From contig NZ_CAJHCQ010000012.1 of the NCBI RefSeq assembly GCF_904848665.1, forward strand, positions 62,001 to 126,000: a stretch of 64,000 bases of DNA, in the 5' to 3' direction. The notes beneath the pieces were generated by a model that searched no databases, was not told the DNA's origin, and was given only the letters and a program-made list of their open reading frames with translations. Shown in pieces: positions 45,354 through 53,900 of the stretch. Both the position numbers and the translations under genes were made by a program. Numbering within the stretch: position 1 is the stretch's first letter; each line of letters begins with the position of its first letter. Source of the DNA: Paraburkholderia hiiakae. GTDB taxonomy: Bacteria; Pseudomonadota; Gammaproteobacteria; Burkholderiales; Burkholderiaceae.

Positions 45354-46214
45354 GTGAACCTACCGGCCTCTTCCAGCGCTGCGCCCATCGGCATTTTCGA
45401 CTCCGGTCTCGGCGGCCTTTCGGTGTTGCGCGCGGTGCGCGCGCTGCTGCCCGCGGAACGGCTCGTGTACGTCGCCGACTCGCGCTACGCGCCGTATGGC
45501 CAGCGCGACGACGACTTCATTGCCGACCGCACGCTCGCGATCTGCGAATGGCTCGTCGCGCAGGGCGCGAAGGCGCTGGTGGTGGCTTGCAATACGGCCA
45601 CGGCGCAGTCCATCGCGCTCGTGCGCGAGCGCCTGTCCATCCCGCTCATCGGGGTGGAGCCCGGGATCAAGCCGGCGGCGCTGGTTTCGAAATCGCGCGT
45701 GGCAGGCGTCCTCGCCACCCAGGTCACGCTGCGCAGCGCGCGCTTTCAGGCGCTTGTGGAGCGCCACGCGACCGACCTGCGCGTGCTGTGCCAGCCGGGC
45801 CATGGGCTTGTGGAGGCCGTGGAGCGCTGCGATATCGGTTCGGCCGAATTGCTCGCGCTGCTGCGCACGTACGTCGAGCCCATGCTCGACGCGGGCGCCG
45901 ACACGCTCGTGCTCGGCTGCACGCACTACCCCTTCCTCGATACCGCGATCCGCTCGATCGTCGGCGAACGCATGACGCTCGTCGACACGAGCGTCGCCAT
46001 CGCACGGCAGCTCGAACGCGTGCTCGACCAGCACGGCCTGCGTGCGAGCGGCGAGCCTGCAGGCGCGGGCGCCGACGACATTCGCTTCTGCTCGACGAGC
46101 GACGGCGCGCATTTGCACGAACTGGCCGCAGCGCTGCTCGGCCTCGACGCCAATGTCGAACGCGTGGTCATCCCCTCGCGACGCACGCGGGAACTGGAAA
46201 CGAACGCGGCCTGA
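45354..46214 (+). CDS. murI: Glutamate racemase
   Basis: About 286 residues from GTG 45354. GIFDSGLGGLSVLRAV is the N-terminal signature. The catalytic pair is Cys79 (VVACNTATA) and Cys189 (LGCTHYPF). It makes D-glutamate for peptidoglycan in the cytosol. No ATG exists at the right place; TTG 45324 is an alternative start, and neither has a strong ribosome site. Confidence 0.93.
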   Translation: MNLPASSSAAPIGIFDSGLGGLSVLRAVRALLPAERLVYVADSRYAPYGQRDDDFIADRTLAICEWLVAQGAKALVVACNTATAQSIALVRERLSIPLIGVEPGIKPAALVSKSRVAGVLATQVTLRSARFQALVERHATDLRVLCQPGHGLVEAVERCDIGSAELLALLRTYVEPMLDAGADTLVLGCTHYPFLDTAIRSIVGERMTLVDTSVAIARQLERVLDQHGLRASGEPAGAGADDIRFCSTSDGAHLHELAAALLGLDANVERVVIPSRRTRELETNAA

Positions 46215-46577
46215 CGCGCCGACGCCACAGTGGGCGCGATTCCGGGTTCGCGATGCGCGCTTCACCAGGTGTTCGCGTTTCAACCCCGTTTCAGCATACC
46301 TGGCTCACCACCCTCGCCCTATCTGGCTCCTGCCAGCAAGCCGCTGGCGGACTCCAGCGGCGATGCGCAATCCCATTAGGACTGGCGCCACGAGTAACCG
46401 CTAGCCGGCCCGCCAAACGCCCTGGCGAACGCCCGACGCTCCCCTGCCTTTTCCTGACGCAAAGCAAAACCCCTGCTAAGCATCCGGTTTTGTTACAAAA
46501 AAACCGTCTACCCGCTTGCCAAACCCAGCAAACATAATGATAATAATTCGCATTAACTCTCTCTATTGCGGTCCATC
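46215..46577. other. murI-bfd intergenic region
   Basis: 363 bases. The left part has no recognisable feature. The right end is AT-rich and carries the Fur-box-like site of bfd. Confidence 0.5.
46538..46552. promoter_or_regulatory. Fur-box-like site upstream of bfd-tonB-exbBD
   Basis: TGATAATAATTCGCA matches the 7-1-7 Fur model at 12 of 14 positions, with a perfect left half. It is 26 bases before the bfd ATG, where bound Fur would block transcription. Confidence 0.75.
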
Positions 46578-46832
46578 ATGATTGTCTGCGTTTGCAAATC
46601 CGTCTCCGACCGGACGATCCGCGCCTCCATCGAGGAAGGCATGGATTCTTTCGACGAGCTGCAGTTCGAGCTCGGCGTCGCGACCTGCTGCGGCAAGTGC
46701 GAAGAATCCGTTCGTGACGTGATGGCGCAAAGCGGTGTCTGCGCGAGCCGCTGCGGGGTAACGCAACCGGCGCACCCCGCCGCGGTCCCGCATGCGGTTC
46801 CGCTCACCTTTTACGAGCGCAAGGCTGCCTGA
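46578..46832 (+). CDS. bfd: Bacterioferritin-associated ferredoxin
   Basis: 84 residues. MIVCVCKSVSDRTI gives the first cysteine pair and CCGKC the second, the BFD-type 2Fe-2S site. It reduces and releases iron from bacterioferritin. A Fur-like site lies directly upstream, so it is expected under iron starvation. tonB, exbB and exbD follow in the same direction. Confidence 0.92.
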   Translation: MIVCVCKSVSDRTIRASIEEGMDSFDELQFELGVATCCGKCEESVRDVMAQSGVCASRCGVTQPAHPAAVPHAVPLTFYERKAA

Positions 46833-46972
46833 AGCCATGGGGCGCATCCGGCCACCGATGCGCGCCCGCCCCGTCCGCCCGCTTAGCCAAAGGCGGACAT
46901 CAAACCGCCGCCGACAGCAAGCCCGTCTCTCGACCAGCCAGCTACCGCTCGTGACCCTCAAAGGAGATCGTG

Positions 46973-47035
46973 ATGGAATTGCTGATCGGATTCGTAACGA
47001 CGCTGTGCATCTCGCTGTTGATCTTTCGCAAATAA
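46973..47035 (+). CDS. 20-residue hydrophobic small ORF between bfd and tonB
   Basis: MELLIGFVTTLCISLLIFRK is a single predicted membrane helix ending in RK. AAAGGAG sits 6 bases before the ATG, one of the best ribosome sites in this block. It lies in the same direction within the iron operon, 140 bases after bfd and 46 before tonB. I do not recognise a family. The strong ribosome site and clean topology argue that it is translated. Confidence 0.55.
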   Translation: MELLIGFVTTLCISLLIFRK

Positions 47036-47081
47036 AGCTGCCCGACACGACGCGCCGGTTCGCCTGCACGCCGCCGTCCGC

Positions 47082-47837
47082 ATGGCAGCCACGCTAAACA
47101 TGCAGGCTTTCCAAACCACCGCTGGCACGCTGCCGTCTTCCTCCGTTCGCGTCAATCGCCGTGTCGTCACGGCGAGCGCGATCGTGGTCGCGCTGCATGC
47201 CGCGCTCATCGGCGTCGTGCTGATGAAGCGCGAACCCGTGACGCCCATCGCACTCCAGTCGCAGACGATGACGGCCGAACTGCTCAAGCCCGAGCCGGTC
47301 GCCGCACCCGCTGCGATCCAGTCCACGCCCACGCCACCTCCACCCAAGCCGGTCCCGCACGTGACGCGCGAGAAACCGAAGGTTCAGCCCAAGCCCAAGC
47401 CAACTCCGCTGCCCGTGGCCGAAGCGCCCTCGCAGCACGCGATCGAATCGGCCGCGCCCGCCACGCCTACGCCGCCGGCTCCCACGCCGCCCGCGCCCGC
47501 ACCTGCGCAGCAAGCCGCCGCGGCCACCGACGCCAAACCGACCATGGCGCTTTCCGCGCCGAAGAACGTATCGCACCTCGACTGCCGCATCGTGCAGCCC
47601 GACTATCCGACGCTCTCGCGCCGGCGCGGCGAAACGGGCACGGCCTTCGTGCACTTCGTCGTGGGCCTCACCGGCAAGATCGAGAACATCGAGCTGAAGA
47701 AGACGAGCGGTTCCACCCGCCTCGACGACGCCGCGCTCGACGCGATGCGCCAAAGCTCGTGCAAGCCGTACCTGGAAAACGGCGAAGCCGTCCGCGCGGC
47801 CTACACGCAACCATTCGAGTTCAGCCTGAACGATTGA
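47082..47837 (+). CDS. tonB: TonB energy transducer
   Basis: 251 residues. One N-terminal membrane helix (ASAIVVALHAALIGVVL) is followed by a long Pro/Lys/Glu-rich periplasm-spanning region (about 75-160). The C-terminal TonB fold has QPDYPTLSRRRGETGTAFVHFVV. It passes proton-motive energy from ExbBD to outer-membrane receptors. ATG 47100 is an alternative start. exbB and exbD follow. Confidence 0.93.
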   Translation: MAATLNMQAFQTTAGTLPSSSVRVNRRVVTASAIVVALHAALIGVVLMKREPVTPIALQSQTMTAELLKPEPVAAPAAIQSTPTPPPPKPVPHVTREKPKVQPKPKPTPLPVAEAPSQHAIESAAPATPTPPAPTPPAPAPAQQAAAATDAKPTMALSAPKNVSHLDCRIVQPDYPTLSRRRGETGTAFVHFVVGLTGKIENIELKKTSGSTRLDDAALDAMRQSSCKPYLENGEAVRAAYTQPFEFSLND

Positions 47838-47884
47838 CCGGCTGAAGTCACACGCTTTCATGAATTGAATAAAGAGGACTAAGA

Positions 47885-48631
47885 ATGCAGAACTACGGTA
47901 TCGCCCACGTCTGGGCGCAAGGGGATTTCGTGACGCGCGGCATCGCGCTCGCGCTGTTGATCATGTCGGTGCTGTCGTGGTGCGTGATCGTGGTAAAGGG
48001 CTGGAACGTCGCCCGACTGAAGCGCCTCACGAAGAACGCCGAACAGCAGTTCTGGCATTCGGACGATCTCGCCGACGGCGTGAAGAAGCTCGGCAGCGGC
48101 TCGCGCGAAGACAACCCGTTCCTCGCGCTCGCGCTTTCGGGCCAGGAAGCCGCCGATCACCATCACCAGACGCAGCCGCATCTGCACGACCGCATGGATG
48201 TGTCGGACTGGGTCACGCGCTGCCTGAAGGACACCATGGACGAGTCGGTCGCGAAGATGCAAAGCGGCCTCGCCATTCTCGCCTCGATCGGCAGCACGGC
48301 GCCGTTCGTCGGCCTGTTCGGCACGGTGTGGGGCATCTATCACGCACTGCTTACGATTGGCGCGACCGGCCAAACCTCGATCGACGCCGTCGCCGGCCCC
48401 GTTGGTGAAGCGCTCATCATGACCGCGTTCGGCCTCTTCGTCGCGATTCCGGCGGTGCTTGGCTACAACGCCCTCACCCGCGCCAACAAGGCGATCGTCA
48501 CGAAGCTCAACCGCTTTGCGCACGGCCTGCATGCGTTCTTCGTGACGGGCGCGCGCCTCACGTCGACGGCCCGCGGCCAGTCGAAGGACGGCAACACCGG
48601 CAACCTGCGTGTCGCCGCGCGCAGCCACTAA
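47885..48631 (+). CDS. exbB: ExbB proton-channel subunit (MotA/TolQ/ExbB family)
   Basis: 248 residues with three membrane helices. The conserved segment LASIGSTAPFVGLFGTVWGIYHAL and GPVGEALIMTAFGLFVAIPAVL are diagnostic. It forms the inner-membrane motor with ExbD for TonB. GAGGA precedes the ATG. ExbD starts 18 bases after it. Confidence 0.95.
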   Translation: MQNYGIAHVWAQGDFVTRGIALALLIMSVLSWCVIVVKGWNVARLKRLTKNAEQQFWHSDDLADGVKKLGSGSREDNPFLALALSGQEAADHHHQTQPHLHDRMDVSDWVTRCLKDTMDESVAKMQSGLAILASIGSTAPFVGLFGTVWGIYHALLTIGATGQTSIDAVAGPVGEALIMTAFGLFVAIPAVLGYNALTRANKAIVTKLNRFAHGLHAFFVTGARLTSTARGQSKDGNTGNLRVAARSH

Positions 48632-48649
48632 CGAGCGGAGGCAAGCACC

Positions 48650-49069
48650 ATGGCGATGAGCCCCTTTGCCAGCGAAGAAGACGATGGCCTGATGAACGAA
48701 ATCAACATGACGCCGCTCGTCGACGTCATGTTGGTTCTCCTGATCGTTTTCATGGTGACGATTCCCGTGATTCGTCACGCCGTGAAGATCGACCTGCCGC
48801 ACGCGAGCAGCCAGAAGGAAGACGCGAAGCCCGCGCAGATCAATATCTCGATCGAAGCGGACGGCACGGTGCTGTGGGACGGCACGCAGGTCGACGACGC
48901 GGCGCTGAACCAGAAGATCGCCGCTGCGGCGCAAACCACGCCGCAGCCGGAATTGCATCTGAACGCGGACCGCAAGGTGCAATACGAACGTGTTGCGCAG
49001 GTGATGTCTGCCGCGCAAAGCGGCGGCCTCACGAAGCTTGGCTTCGTCACCGATCCGGCGCATCACTGA
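48650..49069 (+). CDS. exbD: ExbD subunit
   Basis: 139 residues. MNEINMTPLVDVMLVLLIVFMVTIP is the single helix, with the essential Asp in LVDV, followed by a small periplasmic domain. GGAGG lies upstream. It is last in the bfd-tonB-exbB-exbD run, closed by a strong terminator. Confidence 0.95.
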   Translation: MAMSPFASEEDDGLMNEINMTPLVDVMLVLLIVFMVTIPVIRHAVKIDLPHASSQKEDAKPAQINISIEADGTVLWDGTQVDDAALNQKIAAAAQTTPQPELHLNADRKVQYERVAQVMSAAQSGGLTKLGFVTDPAHH

Positions 49070-49124
49070 GCGGCTCGCTGCGTGCGTCACTGCGCGCAGT
49101 ACGCTTAATTCAGCGGTACAAAGT

Positions 49125-49158
49125 AAAAGGCCTTCATCGTCAGATGAAGGCCTTTTTT
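49125..49158 (+). terminator. Intrinsic terminator after exbD
   Basis: Perfect 14-base arms (49125-49138, 49143-49156) with a 4-base loop, ending in six T (49153-49158); four A on the left would also let it work leftward. Confidence 0.95.
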
Positions 49159-49498
49159 CGTGCGCACGCGGCGCATTCGGGCGGTGGCGGCGACTCCCCG
49201 ACAATCGATCGGTTCACACCGGCACATGCGACTGCCGTGGGCAACACGGACTGCGCTTTCGGCCCTGAAGGCCCACTATGATAGCGGCCATCAATTCCCG
49301 CTCAAGACCGGTGCTTGGCGAGAAGGACTTCAATATATTCCTCTCGCTTCACGCCTACAAGCGTTATGCCATTGAAAGTAGCGATGGCTGGGCACGCTTG
49401 CATGCCTAAAAACAAATGGCGTTATACGTAGCGCGAAAATTCACTGCGCAGGAACCCAAGCTTCATACAAGCGCACGCGCGTGCACGTTCGCAAAGCT
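49159..49498. other. 340-base region between exbD and the LysR gene
   Basis: No supported gene or motif was found. It is slightly richer in A+T than the neighbours and lies between two transcription units ending towards each other. Confidence 0.4.
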
Positions 49499-50539
49499 TC
49501 ATGCTGTTTCGATCTTGCTGGCGTTCTTCGTGCGTGACAACCCACCCTGCGCGCTGGGTGCGCTGCGCCCTTCTGCGTTCGCTGCAAGCGCGGCGACGTC
49601 CTCTCTCAGCGGACACTCCTGCTGCAAGCCCTTATCGGCATCGAGCACTTCCACGAGGTAATCGACGAAGGCGCGCACGGCGGGAACCATGCCCTGGCGC
49701 GAGAGAAATACCGCATAGAGTTGCGGCACCGGCAGCGTCCAGCCCGGCATCACTGGCGAAAGCTTGCCCGAGCGCAGCGCGGCGCCATACATCATTTCCG
49801 GCATCGCGGCGATGCCGAGGCCTTGCAAGGCGGCTTCACGGATCGTCGTGAGATCCGCGGTGATGAGGCGCGGCTCGTGTTCGTGTGAGTGACGCGTGCC
49901 ATCCGGTGCGATGAGCTGAAACACGTGGCGCCCATCGCCCGTTGGGGTATCGAGCGTTTCAAAGCGCGTGAGGTCGTCCGGCGTGAGCGGCGGCGCGTTC
50001 TGCGCGAGCAGACTCGGCGCGCCCACCAGCATCTGCTCGGTGCGCCACAGCGGCCGCACCACGATATTGGCGTTCTGCGGCGGCTCCGAGCGCACGCGCA
50101 GCGCGATATCCACGGAATCTTCGAACAGGTCGATCACGCGGTTCGTCACGCGCAACACCACCCGCACCTCGGGGTAGCGATGCATGAATTCCGGAATGAT
50201 CTGCGAAAAGATGGTCTGCGAAAGCGTGACCGGCACGCTGACGCGCACCGTGCCGCGCGGCGACGAGCGCAGCGACTGAACGACGTTCACTGCGGCCTGC
50301 GCCTCGGCAAGCATCGCACGGCAATGCTCATAGAAAAGCTCGCCCGCTTCGGTGAGCGCGAGCTTGCGCGTGGAGCGCTGTAACAGGCGCACGCCGAGCG
50401 AGGCCTCGAGTTCGCTCACCCGCCGCGACAGACGCGACTTCGAGATGCCGAGCACGCGTTCGGCAGCGGAAAAGCCGCCGTGCTCGATCACCTGCGAGAA
50501 GTACATCAGGTCGTTGAGGTTATGCGAATCGATCTTCAT
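49499..50539 (-). CDS. LysR family transcriptional regulator
   Basis: 346 residues. The N-terminal winged helix (FSAAERVLGISKSRLSRRVSELEASLGVRLLQRSTR) is followed by a LysR substrate domain. A ~45-residue tail after it is Ala/Gln-rich and unusual in length. ATG 50539 is chosen because MKIDSHNLNDLMYF is the usual family N-terminus. It is divergent from pirin with a 121-base gap and probably controls it, as in many proteobacterial LysR-pirin pairs. Confidence 0.9.
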   Translation of the reverse strand: MKIDSHNLNDLMYFSQVIEHGGFSAAERVLGISKSRLSRRVSELEASLGVRLLQRSTRKLALTEAGELFYEHCRAMLAEAQAAVNVVQSLRSSPRGTVRVSVPVTLSQTIFSQIIPEFMHRYPEVRVVLRVTNRVIDLFEDSVDIALRVRSEPPQNANIVVRPLWRTEQMLVGAPSLLAQNAPPLTPDDLTRFETLDTPTGDGRHVFQLIAPDGTRHSHEHEPRLITADLTTIREAALQGLGIAAMPEMMYGAALRSGKLSPVMPGWTLPVPQLYAVFLSRQGMVPAVRAFVDYLVEVLDADKGLQQECPLREDVAALAANAEGRSAPSAQGGLSRTKNASKIETA

Positions 50540-50660
50540 GTCGTCGTTCCAGCGATGGGACAATCCATTGCGATGAGGCCGTAAAACAGGCCAAATTGGC
50601 TACCTATAATAGCGGTTTGTTTCGCATATAACGCAATTCCCACAATTCGAGGTGATATCC

Positions 50661-51542
50661 ATGACCACGACCCGCACGATCGAACGCGTTTATCCCGCGG
50701 TTCGCACCACCGAGGGTGGTGGATTCATCGTCCATCGGCCGTTCCCGACCCGCCAGTTGATGGACTTCGATCCGTTCCTGCTGCTCGACGAAATGGGCCC
50801 AACCGACTACGCGCCCGGCGAAGCCAAGGGCGCGCCCGACCACCCGCATCGCGGCTTCGAAACCGTCACCTATATGGTCGAGGGCCGCTTCGGCCACAAG
50901 GACTCGGCGGGCCACTCGGGCACGCTGCGTCCGGGCGATGTGCAATGGATGACGGCCGGCGCGGGCGTGATTCACAGCGAAATGCCCGACCCCGAATTCA
51001 CGCGCACGGGCGGCCGCATGCATGGCCTGCAGTTGTGGGTGAATCTGCCCGCGCGCGACAAGATGATGGCGCCGCGCTACCAGGAGCTGCCCACGGAGCA
51101 GATTCCGGTGGGCCGCTCGAAGGACGGCAAGGTCTCGGTGAAGGTGATTGCAGGCGAGGCGCTGGGCGCGAAGGCCGCGATCGAGACGCGCACGCCGATC
51201 CTCTACCAGCACTTCACGCTCGCGCCCGGCGCGCGCGTGGAGCAGCCGGTGCCGCGCGAGTATCGCGTGTTTGCGTACGGGCTCTCGGGCACGGGTCTGT
51301 ACGGGCCCGACGGGCAGGCGATCGTTGCCCAGCAGATGGTGACCTTCGCGAGCGACGGCGACGCCGTCACGTTCGCCGCTCCGGCTGACGCGAGCGCGCC
51401 GCTCGACGTGCTGCTGATCGGCGGCGTGCCGCTGAACGAACCGGTCGTGCGCTACGGCCCGTTCGTGATGAACACGGAGCAGGAGATCCGCCAGGCCGTG
51501 CTCGATTATCAGGCCGGGCGTATGGGACGCATCGCTCATTGA
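50661..51542 (+). CDS. Pirin family protein
   Basis: 293 residues, bicupin. The metal-binding histidines lie in HPHRGFETVTYMVEG and the following GVIHSEMP. Bacterial pirins bind iron and some act as quercetinase-like dioxygenases or bind metabolic enzymes; the role here is unknown. GAGG lies upstream of ATG 50661. Divergent from a LysR gene. Confidence 0.93.
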   Translation: MTTTRTIERVYPAVRTTEGGGFIVHRPFPTRQLMDFDPFLLLDEMGPTDYAPGEAKGAPDHPHRGFETVTYMVEGRFGHKDSAGHSGTLRPGDVQWMTAGAGVIHSEMPDPEFTRTGGRMHGLQLWVNLPARDKMMAPRYQELPTEQIPVGRSKDGKVSVKVIAGEALGAKAAIETRTPILYQHFTLAPGARVEQPVPREYRVFAYGLSGTGLYGPDGQAIVAQQMVTFASDGDAVTFAAPADASAPLDVLLIGGVPLNEPVVRYGPFVMNTEQEIRQAVLDYQAGRMGRIAH

Positions 51543-51678
51543 TGTCGAGGGCGGCCGTGGCGCGGGTTCCGAAGCATTGCCACAGGCCCGCCCGCTTTCC
51601 GTCACAATAAGGCTTCCGGGGCGCGCACCGCAGTTCGCGCGCCGGTTCCTCTTTAACCGTCCCGCCCGCGAGGAGCGC

Positions 51679-52077
51679 ATGGCCGAACCCGCAGTCACCG
51701 CACACATTGGCTCGACGAACTATCAGGTCCAGTTCGACGACGGCACACACACCTGGATCGCCGACGAACCCGCCTCGCTCGGCGGCGGCGACCGCGGACC
51801 GTCGCCCTTCTCGCTCTTGCTCTCGAGCCTTGGCGCCTGCACTTCCATCACGCTGAAGATGTACGCACAGCGCAAGGAGTGGCCGCTTGAAGGCGTACGC
51901 GTGAAGCTCACGATGGAAACCGGCAGCGAAGGCACGAAGATCGACCGCCAGATCGTGCTCGAAGGCGCGCTCACCGAAGAGCAGCGCGAGCGCCTGCTGC
52001 AGATCGCCAACGCCTGCCCGGTCCACAAGGTCCTCACGAACACGATCACCATCCGCACGGGTCTCGTCGTCGCTTGA
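51679..52077 (+). CDS. OsmC family protein
   Basis: 132 residues. The two reactive cysteines lie in SLGACTSITLKMYA and NACPVHK, as in OsmC/YhfA peroxiredoxin-like proteins that reduce organic hydroperoxides. AGGAG precedes ATG 51679. The next gene begins 38 bases downstream in the same direction. Confidence 0.92.
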   Translation: MAEPAVTAHIGSTNYQVQFDDGTHTWIADEPASLGGGDRGPSPFSLLLSSLGACTSITLKMYAQRKEWPLEGVRVKLTMETGSEGTKIDRQIVLEGALTEEQRERLLQIANACPVHKVLTNTITIRTGLVVA

Positions 52078-52115
52078 GCGGCGGCGCAAGGACACAGATA
52101 CAGGAAGGCGCCGCC

Positions 52116-52601
52116 TTGAATTTTGAACACCTCATCCAGATCAACGATCCGCTGAACCCGCTCGTAGAGGCCATGACGCGCGAGCAGCTCTGGGAAGGGC
52201 TCGTGCTGCGCGCCGAGCAGCCGCAGCTCTTCGTGATCGGGCTCGACAGCTGCACGATCCTCTCGCGCACCGAGAGCACGATGGAGCGGGAGCTGCACTA
52301 TGGCCACGCCACGGTGCGCGACCGCGTCACGCTCACGCCTAACGAGAGCGTGCGCTACGACATCATGGCAACGCCCGAGTACGTGGGCGGCTCGCTCACG
52401 ATGACGATCGAGCAGCCCGATCCGCTGCAGCTCTTTCTGCGCTTCGAGTACCGCACGACGTTGCCGACCGCCGATACCGAGGACGATCGACAGACTTCCG
52501 AAATCGTGAAGTCGGCCTATCGCGAGTCGGATATCGACACCGTGCGGCTCATCCGCCAGTTCGTGCAGGGCAACGGCAGCGCGCCGAACGCGCTGCACTG
52601 A
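52116..52601 (+). CDS. SRPBCC (AtaL-like, DUF1857) family protein, TTG start
   Basis: 161 residues. NFEHLIQINDPLNPLVEAMTREQLWEGLVLRAEQP is the characteristic N-terminus of DUF1857 proteins, a START-like ligand-binding fold. The function is unknown. The start is TTG at 52116, with AGGAAGG 7 bases upstream; a longer frame overlapping osmC lacks such a site. Probably co-transcribed with osmC. Confidence 0.82.
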   Translation: MNFEHLIQINDPLNPLVEAMTREQLWEGLVLRAEQPQLFVIGLDSCTILSRTESTMERELHYGHATVRDRVTLTPNESVRYDIMATPEYVGGSLTMTIEQPDPLQLFLRFEYRTTLPTADTEDDRQTSEIVKSAYRESDIDTVRLIRQFVQGNGSAPNALH

Positions 52602-52727
52602 AATCCCTCGGCGTTTGTCGGACCGCCCCGCGCGGGACGGCAAATGCCGATTCGATTCGTCACGCAGCGCCCCGCTTCGGCTCAGGCTATCGACGCTCGA
52701 TTTCGATGAATATCTCGTAGTTGAAAA

Positions 52728-52742
52728 TGGGAACGATTATCA
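52728..52742. promoter_or_regulatory. Fur-box-like site upstream of hemP
   Basis: TGGGAACGATTATCA (reverse TGATAATCGTTCCCA) matches the 7-1-7 Fur model at 11 of 14 positions, with one perfect half. It is 42 bases before hemP, and further TTATCATTT-type half-sites overlap it. Confidence 0.7.
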
Positions 52743-52784
52743 TTTAGAATCATTCCATCGAATCGAGACAAAGACGTCACGTTC

Positions 52785-53045
52785 ATGACCGAACTGAACC
52801 GCACCTCCCCGCTAAGCTTGCGCCGAAACGGCGGCTCGGCATTGACCGGCGCGCGGCCGAAGCCTGCCGTCGCACAGCCGAAGCCGAGCAAGGTCGCCGA
52901 AACGGCGGTCGCCACGGCGATCGACGAGCGAAAACTGGATAGCGCGGCGCTGCTGCAAGGCCGCAGCCATGTGAGCATCATGCACAACGGCGAGACGTAT
53001 CAGTTGCGGGCCACCCGGCTCGGCAAGCTGATCCTGACGAAATAG
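52785..53045 (+). CDS. hemP: Hemin uptake protein HemP
   Basis: 86 residues. The C-terminal half SALLQGRSHVSIMHNGETYQLRATRLGKLILTK fits the HemP family (about 40-60 residues), with a long Ala/Pro/Lys N-terminal extension. HemP is linked to heme uptake and, in Burkholderia, to activation of heme-receptor genes. A Fur-like site lies upstream. No receptor gene is adjacent; a terminator follows. Confidence 0.88.
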   Translation: MTELNRTSPLSLRRNGGSALTGARPKPAVAQPKPSKVAETAVATAIDERKLDSAALLQGRSHVSIMHNGETYQLRATRLGKLILTK

Positions 53046-53260
53046 GAAACCGCGAGGTTTCAACCGGGTATTGTGGGGACCGCCTCCACCGAGAGGCGTT
53101 GGGGCATTAGCCAGCAACGACGGCTTGCACGCGAGATCTAGACCCCTTCGTGCAGACATCCTTCAAGCTTCAAGCCAGCCGTCGAAGCAAGCCACGCCAT
53201 TTTTTTGTTCTCATACCTGAAACGGGGCGGCGCGCGAAGCGTGAGCCGCCCGAGGCAAGA

Positions 53261-53292
53261 GCCGCGGCATACGTCCGCGGCTTTTGTTTTTC
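53261..53292 (+). terminator. Intrinsic terminator after hemP
   Basis: GCCGCGG (53261-53267) and CCGCGGC (53275-53281) enclose a 7-base loop, followed by TTTTGTTTTT. Confidence 0.8.
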
Positions 53293-53322
53293 TGGCGCCG
53301 CCACGCGCGACGATGGATGCGC

Positions 53323-53730
53323 TTACTCGACCCCAAGCGCCGCTATGCCCGCGCGCGCAATCGCGGCATCCTGATCGGACTTCACGCCCGAAACGCCTAC
53401 CGCGCCAATGACATCGCCGTTCACGATCACAGGTACACCGCCTTCCAGCATGCCGGTGAGCGGCGCGCTGAGAAACGCCGTGCGGCCCTGCTTGATGACG
53501 TCCTCGTAGACCTTGCTCTCGCGGCGGCCCAGCGACGCGGTGCGGGCCTTGGCCACGGCGATTTCGGCAGTGATGGGCGCGGCGCCGTCGAGCCGGCGCA
53601 GATGCAGCAGATGGCCGCCATCATCGACGAGCGCAATCGTCACGTTCCATTCATTCGCTCGGGCGTGCGCGACGGCTGCGTCGGCTACCCGGATCACGTC
53701 TTCGTCGGTCAGTACTGCTCGCGTTCGCAT
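53323..53730 (-). CDS. GlcG/HbpS family heme-binding-like protein
   Basis: 135 residues. VTIALVDDGGHLLHLRRLDGA, ARTASLGRRES and GGVPVIVNGDVIGAVGVSG are typical of the GlcG/HbpS (DUF336) fold. Some members bind heme or cobalamin-related ligands. GGAGAG lies upstream of ATG 53730. It is convergent with hemP, which may or may not be a functional link. Confidence 0.88.
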   Translation of the reverse strand: MRTRAVLTDEDVIRVADAAVAHARANEWNVTIALVDDGGHLLHLRRLDGAAPITAEIAVAKARTASLGRRESKVYEDVIKQGRTAFLSAPLTGMLEGGVPVIVNGDVIGAVGVSGVKSDQDAAIARAGIAALGVE

Positions 53731-53900
53731 GCGTCTCTCCGAAAAGTCAAAAGCCGGGTTTGGCATGTCCCGCGCAGAGCGCAGGCCAACCCGGATTTTT
53801 GAGAGTAACACCCAGACTTGTGCCGCGACACGCTGACGCCGCGTATGCCGGCTATATCAGCGGCAGACGAAGAAACGTCGGAAGTAGTGTCGACGCATGC

